Shown here piece after piece: positions 61,645 to 64,000 of a stretch of 64,000 nt of DNA. Where the stretch lies: the NCBI GenBank assembly GCA_032586195.1, contig JAWHQP010000009.1, positions 1 to 64,000 on the forward strand. The letters are read 5' to 3'. Position 1 is the first letter of the stretch, and the number at the start of each line of letters is the position of its first letter. Origin of the DNA: JAWHQP01 sp032586195. GTDB lineage: Bacteria; Pseudomonadota; Gammaproteobacteria; Enterobacterales; Pasteurellaceae. Below the pieces are notes generated by a model. The model was given only the letters and a program-made list of their open reading frames with translations, was not told the DNA's origin and searched no databases. Made by a program: the position numbers and the translations under genes.

Positions 61645-62967
61645 TCAGATAAATAAACTGGCAAGAAATGTCGCCAATAATCCTCCTAAACTCATAAAAA
61701 TATTAGAATTACTCAACGTTTTTAAACCGGTTTTCATATCGAAACCACAACAGTTCGTGTAAATCCAGAAATAACTGTCGTTTACATGGCAGTATGCTCG
61801 TGCACCTGCGCCGGAAGCTAGGAAAATTAATATCGGATCAATACCCAGTTGTGTTGCAATTGGTGCGGTTAATGTTGCTGAAGTAATCACCGCAACCACA
61901 CCCGAGCCTTGAACCACTTTTAAAATTGCAGCAATTACAAATGGAATCAGAATAAACGGTAAACCGCTTGATACCACGGCCTGGGCCAATGAGTCTCCTG
62001 CTCCTGACAGCTTTAGAATTTGGCCTAGAGCACCGCCCGCAGCGGTAATAAAAATAATAGTACCCGCCTCTTTCAAACTGCTATCTGCCGCTTTCAGTAT
62101 TTTTTCTTTGCCGATACGTTTACCTAATAAGGCGACGGCAATAAGTGCTCCTAACGCGAGGGCAATATTAGAGTCGCCGATAAATCCCGTCACTAGTAAA
62201 ATCGTACTATCTGCGGGCAAAATTGCCTTACAGGTAGTATTCAGTAAAATTAGGATAATCGGGGTAAGCAGTGGAAATAAAGAGGCAAAAGAGCCGGGCA
62301 AGTTTTGTTCATCAACCTCGTTTTCTTCCTGCGTATTTTCAACAAAAGTGAAATAATCCGATGGTTTTCTCGTCAGGTAAAAATGTGCAAACGCCCACCC
62401 AAAGAAAGTCATGAATACCGCCGCAAAAGCTCCCCACATAATAGCTCTTCCAATATCAATTCCAAGCAAACCGGCTGCCGCTAATGGGCCGGGTGTAGGG
62501 GGAACATAAACATGTGTGGCTAATAATCCGGCAGAAAGCGATACCGCAAGTACAGCCAACGGAATTTTACTTTTCTTTGAAATGGCTTTGATTAAGGGTG
62601 ACAAGATCAAAAAACCTACGTCGCTATACACTGGAATTGAAACTAAATAACCGCTGATTGACATTGCAATGGAGGAGTTTTTCGTTCCTACCAGTTTCAC
62701 CGCATCCAGTGCCATTTTATGTGCCGCACGGGATTGTTCAAGATAATTCCCCAACATAGTACCGAAAATGATGATCAATCCAATGCTGCCAACCGATTTG
62801 GCAAACCCTGATACAATCCCTTGAATAGTCGCTGTTGTGCCCATACCCGATAGCATGCCAATGGTTAATGCCGTTGCAAGCAACGCAATAAATGCATTGA
62901 CCCTAACTTTCAGAGCAAGATATAACAAAACGACAACACCGATAATAAATGCAATATTGACTGACAT
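61645..62967 (-). CDS. GntP-family organic/sugar acid permease
   Basis: 440 residues, about 12-14 membrane segments, GntP (gluconate:H symporter) family: LLATALTIGMLSGMG, SAGLLATHVYVPPTPGPLAAA and the C-terminal GARAYCHVNDSYFWIY, which is the GntP signature. Good AAGGAG site before the ATG. It lies 19 bp after the leuD-like gene, so it is co-transcribed. The substrate is likely a hydroxy-acid processed by the adjacent dehydratase. Confidence 0.88.
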   Translation of the reverse strand: MSVNIAFIIGVVVLLYLALKVRVNAFIALLATALTIGMLSGMGTTATIQGIVSGFAKSVGSIGLIIIFGTMLGNYLEQSRAAHKMALDAVKLVGTKNSSIAMSISGYLVSIPVYSDVGFLILSPLIKAISKKSKIPLAVLAVSLSAGLLATHVYVPPTPGPLAAAGLLGIDIGRAIMWGAFAAVFMTFFGWAFAHFYLTRKPSDYFTFVENTQEENEVDEQNLPGSFASLFPLLTPIILILLNTTCKAILPADSTILLVTGFIGDSNIALALGALIAVALLGKRIGKEKILKAADSSLKEAGTIIFITAAGGALGQILKLSGAGDSLAQAVVSSGLPFILIPFVIAAILKVVQGSGVVAVITSATLTAPIATQLGIDPILIFLASGAGARAYCHVNDSYFWIYTNCCGFDMKTGLKTLSNSNIFMSLGGLLATFLASLFI

Positions 62968-62986
62968 AAATATTTACTCCTTTCCA

Positions 62987-63595
62987 TCACACTTTTAGCC
63001 AAGGATTATTGTTAAAATATCGGGTTTCAAAATCCACGATATCCTGTTTCATGGAAAGGGTAAATCCAACTGCATCTAATCCTTTGATTAACATCTCTTT
63101 TTTCAATGTATTTACATTAAATCTTATTTCGCCAAGTGCGGTCAGAATTTTCTGATTTTCCAGATCAACGGAAATCCGATTGGTTATTGGACTGTTTGCC
63201 AGGTTACTAAGTTGTTCTATTTCATCGTTAGTAAGGCAAATGGTTAATACGCCGTTACGTAGGCAATTATCATTAAAAATCCCGGCAAAAGAAGTGCCGA
63301 TTAACGCTCTGATACCAAGCTGTTTCAAACCCCAGACCGCGTGTTCACGACTTGAACCGCAACCGAAATTCGGACCGACAATGAGAAAAACACTGTTCTG
63401 CCAATCCGGTTGGTTTAAAATAAAAGCCGGATTGAGTGCGCCGTTTTCCTTAAAACGTAAATCAAAAAAAACGCCTCGATCTAATCCTTGTCGATCAATA
63501 CCTTTTAAAAACTGTTTCGGCATAATTACATCAGTATCAATATTTGCTGCCATCATTGGCGCGGCTTTACCTGAAACTAAAGTAAATTTATCCAT
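62987..63595 (-). CDS. Isopropylmalate dehydratase small subunit-like protein (LeuD family)
   Basis: 202 residues, aconitase swivel domain, E. coli LeuD length. GPNFGCGSSREHAVWGL is the family motif. FAGIFNDNCLRNGVL differs from E. coli LeuD in the substrate-side loop. Starts 2 bp after the stop of the large subunit. Context (GntP permease and LysR regulator instead of leuA/leuB in view) suggests a catabolic hydroxy-acid dehydratase, for example for a citramalate or tartrate-like acid. The leu biosynthetic role is not excluded. Confidence 0.85.
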   Translation of the reverse strand: MDKFTLVSGKAAPMMAANIDTDVIMPKQFLKGIDRQGLDRGVFFDLRFKENGALNPAFILNQPDWQNSVFLIVGPNFGCGSSREHAVWGLKQLGIRALIGTSFAGIFNDNCLRNGVLTICLTNDEIEQLSNLANSPITNRISVDLENQKILTALGEIRFNVNTLKKEMLIKGLDAVGFTLSMKQDIVDFETRYFNNNPWLKV

Positions 63596-63597
63596 AA

Positions 63598-63999
63598 TTA
63601 TTCCCCTTTCATCAATTTACGCACATCTATTAAATGTCCGGCTACCGCTGCGGCGGCAACCATTGCCGGGCTCATCAAATGCGTTCTTGAGCCAGCCCCC
63701 TGGCGTCCGGCAAAATTGCGGTTGGTTCCCGACGCACAACGATCGCCCGGTGATAGTACATCTTCATTCATCGCCAAACACATTGAGCAACCCGATTGTC
63801 GCCATTCGAAACCGGCTTCAATAAAAATCTGTGCCAACCCTTCTTTTTCTGCCTGCGCACGTACCATGGTTGACCCCGGAACAATCATACCTCGTACTCC
63901 TTTTGCAATTTTCCGACCCTTCAATACCTTTGCCGCTTCACGTAAATCTTCAATACGTCCATTGGTACAGGAACCGATAAAAGCATGAGTAATTTTTAT
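63598..63999 (-). CDS. Isopropylmalate dehydratase large subunit-like protein (LeuC family), partial
   Basis: The last 133 residues of an aconitase-family large subunit; the rest is outside the window. Cluster ligands are visible: Cys in IGSCTNGRIEDL and both Cys in SGCSMCLAMN. GTNRNFAGRQGAGSRTHLMSP is typical. Followed by the small subunit with a GGGGAA site overlapping the stop. Function as for the small subunit. Confidence 0.9.
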   Translation of the reverse strand: MKITHAFIGSCTNGRIEDLREAAKVLKGRKIAKGVRGMIVPGSTMVRAQAEKEGLAQIFIEAGFEWRQSGCSMCLAMNEDVLSPGDRCASGTNRNFAGRQGAGSRTHLMSPAMVAAAAVAGHLIDVRKLMKGE

Positions 64000-64000
64000 A

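Noticed and set aside
1..64000. CRISPR arrays, tRNA or rRNA genes, prophage or insertion sequences
   Set aside because: No regularly spaced repeats, no tRNA cloverleaf with CCA-type end, no rRNA segments and no transposase or integrase reading frame were seen on either strand.

Overview
This is a gamma-proteobacterial chromosome segment, almost certainly from the Pasteurellaceae. The window carries at least 25 perfect copies of the 9-bp Haemophilus-type DNA uptake signal AAGTGCGGT (both strands), together with dprA, an oxaloacetate decarboxylase pump, aspartase and gene orders typical of that family. The mix of L-arabinose and 2,3-diketo-L-gulonate catabolism, a complete gltA/acnB/icd set and oadGAB fits a rumen-type succinate producer (Basfia/Mannheimia succiniciproducens-like). 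That species call is inference; no search was run.

Layout. 1-593: window edge with a partial minus-strand ORF and a mostly empty stretch. 594-7444: an IclR regulator divergent from a yiaKLMNO-lyxK set for 2,3-diketo-L-gulonate uptake and metabolism; dlgD (yiaK) carries a frameshift near its end and the usual sgbH/sgbU/sgbE genes are absent. 7496-8597: ridA and ppa. 8682-17256 (minus): an arabinose operon araC > binding protein > ABC ATPase > two permeases > FGGY kinase > araA, with an E. coli-like CRP/AraC promoter upstream of the transporter genes but a kinase and transporter that are not the E. coli types, and no araD. 17592-21366: ilvC/ilvY divergent pair and dprA, the last under a strong competence-type CRP-S site. 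21476-24881: oadGAB sodium pump. 25058-33598: spc and alpha ribosomal protein operons with secY, rpmJ and rpoA, including the S4-binding alpha leader. 33777-36623: a ClC channel, a small membrane ORF, and a LysR regulator divergent from a PACE efflux protein. 36685-39042: hslVU with a heat-shock type promoter and a small secreted protein. 39199-41830: bamC (interrupted by an in-frame TGA), dapA, bcp. 41967-48260: a KefB/C-type exchanger, mfd, gmhA. 48335-53845: icd, acnB, gltA (oxidative TCA branch). 54469-57309: artPIQM behind tandem ARG boxes. 57428-60501: gor and aspA. 60690-64000: a LysR regulator, a GntP-family permease and a LeuD/LeuC-like dehydratase pair (leuC partial), probably a catabolic hydroxy-acid locus.

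No clearly novel biological system was found. The most useful observations are gene lesions (bamC nonsense codon, dlgD frameshift, possible frameshift in the ORF after the ClC gene), the hybrid arabinose operon, the dprA CRP-S site set between inverted uptake signals, the LysR/GntP/LeuCD locus, and several regulator sites whose spacing to the -10 is close to the textbook value.
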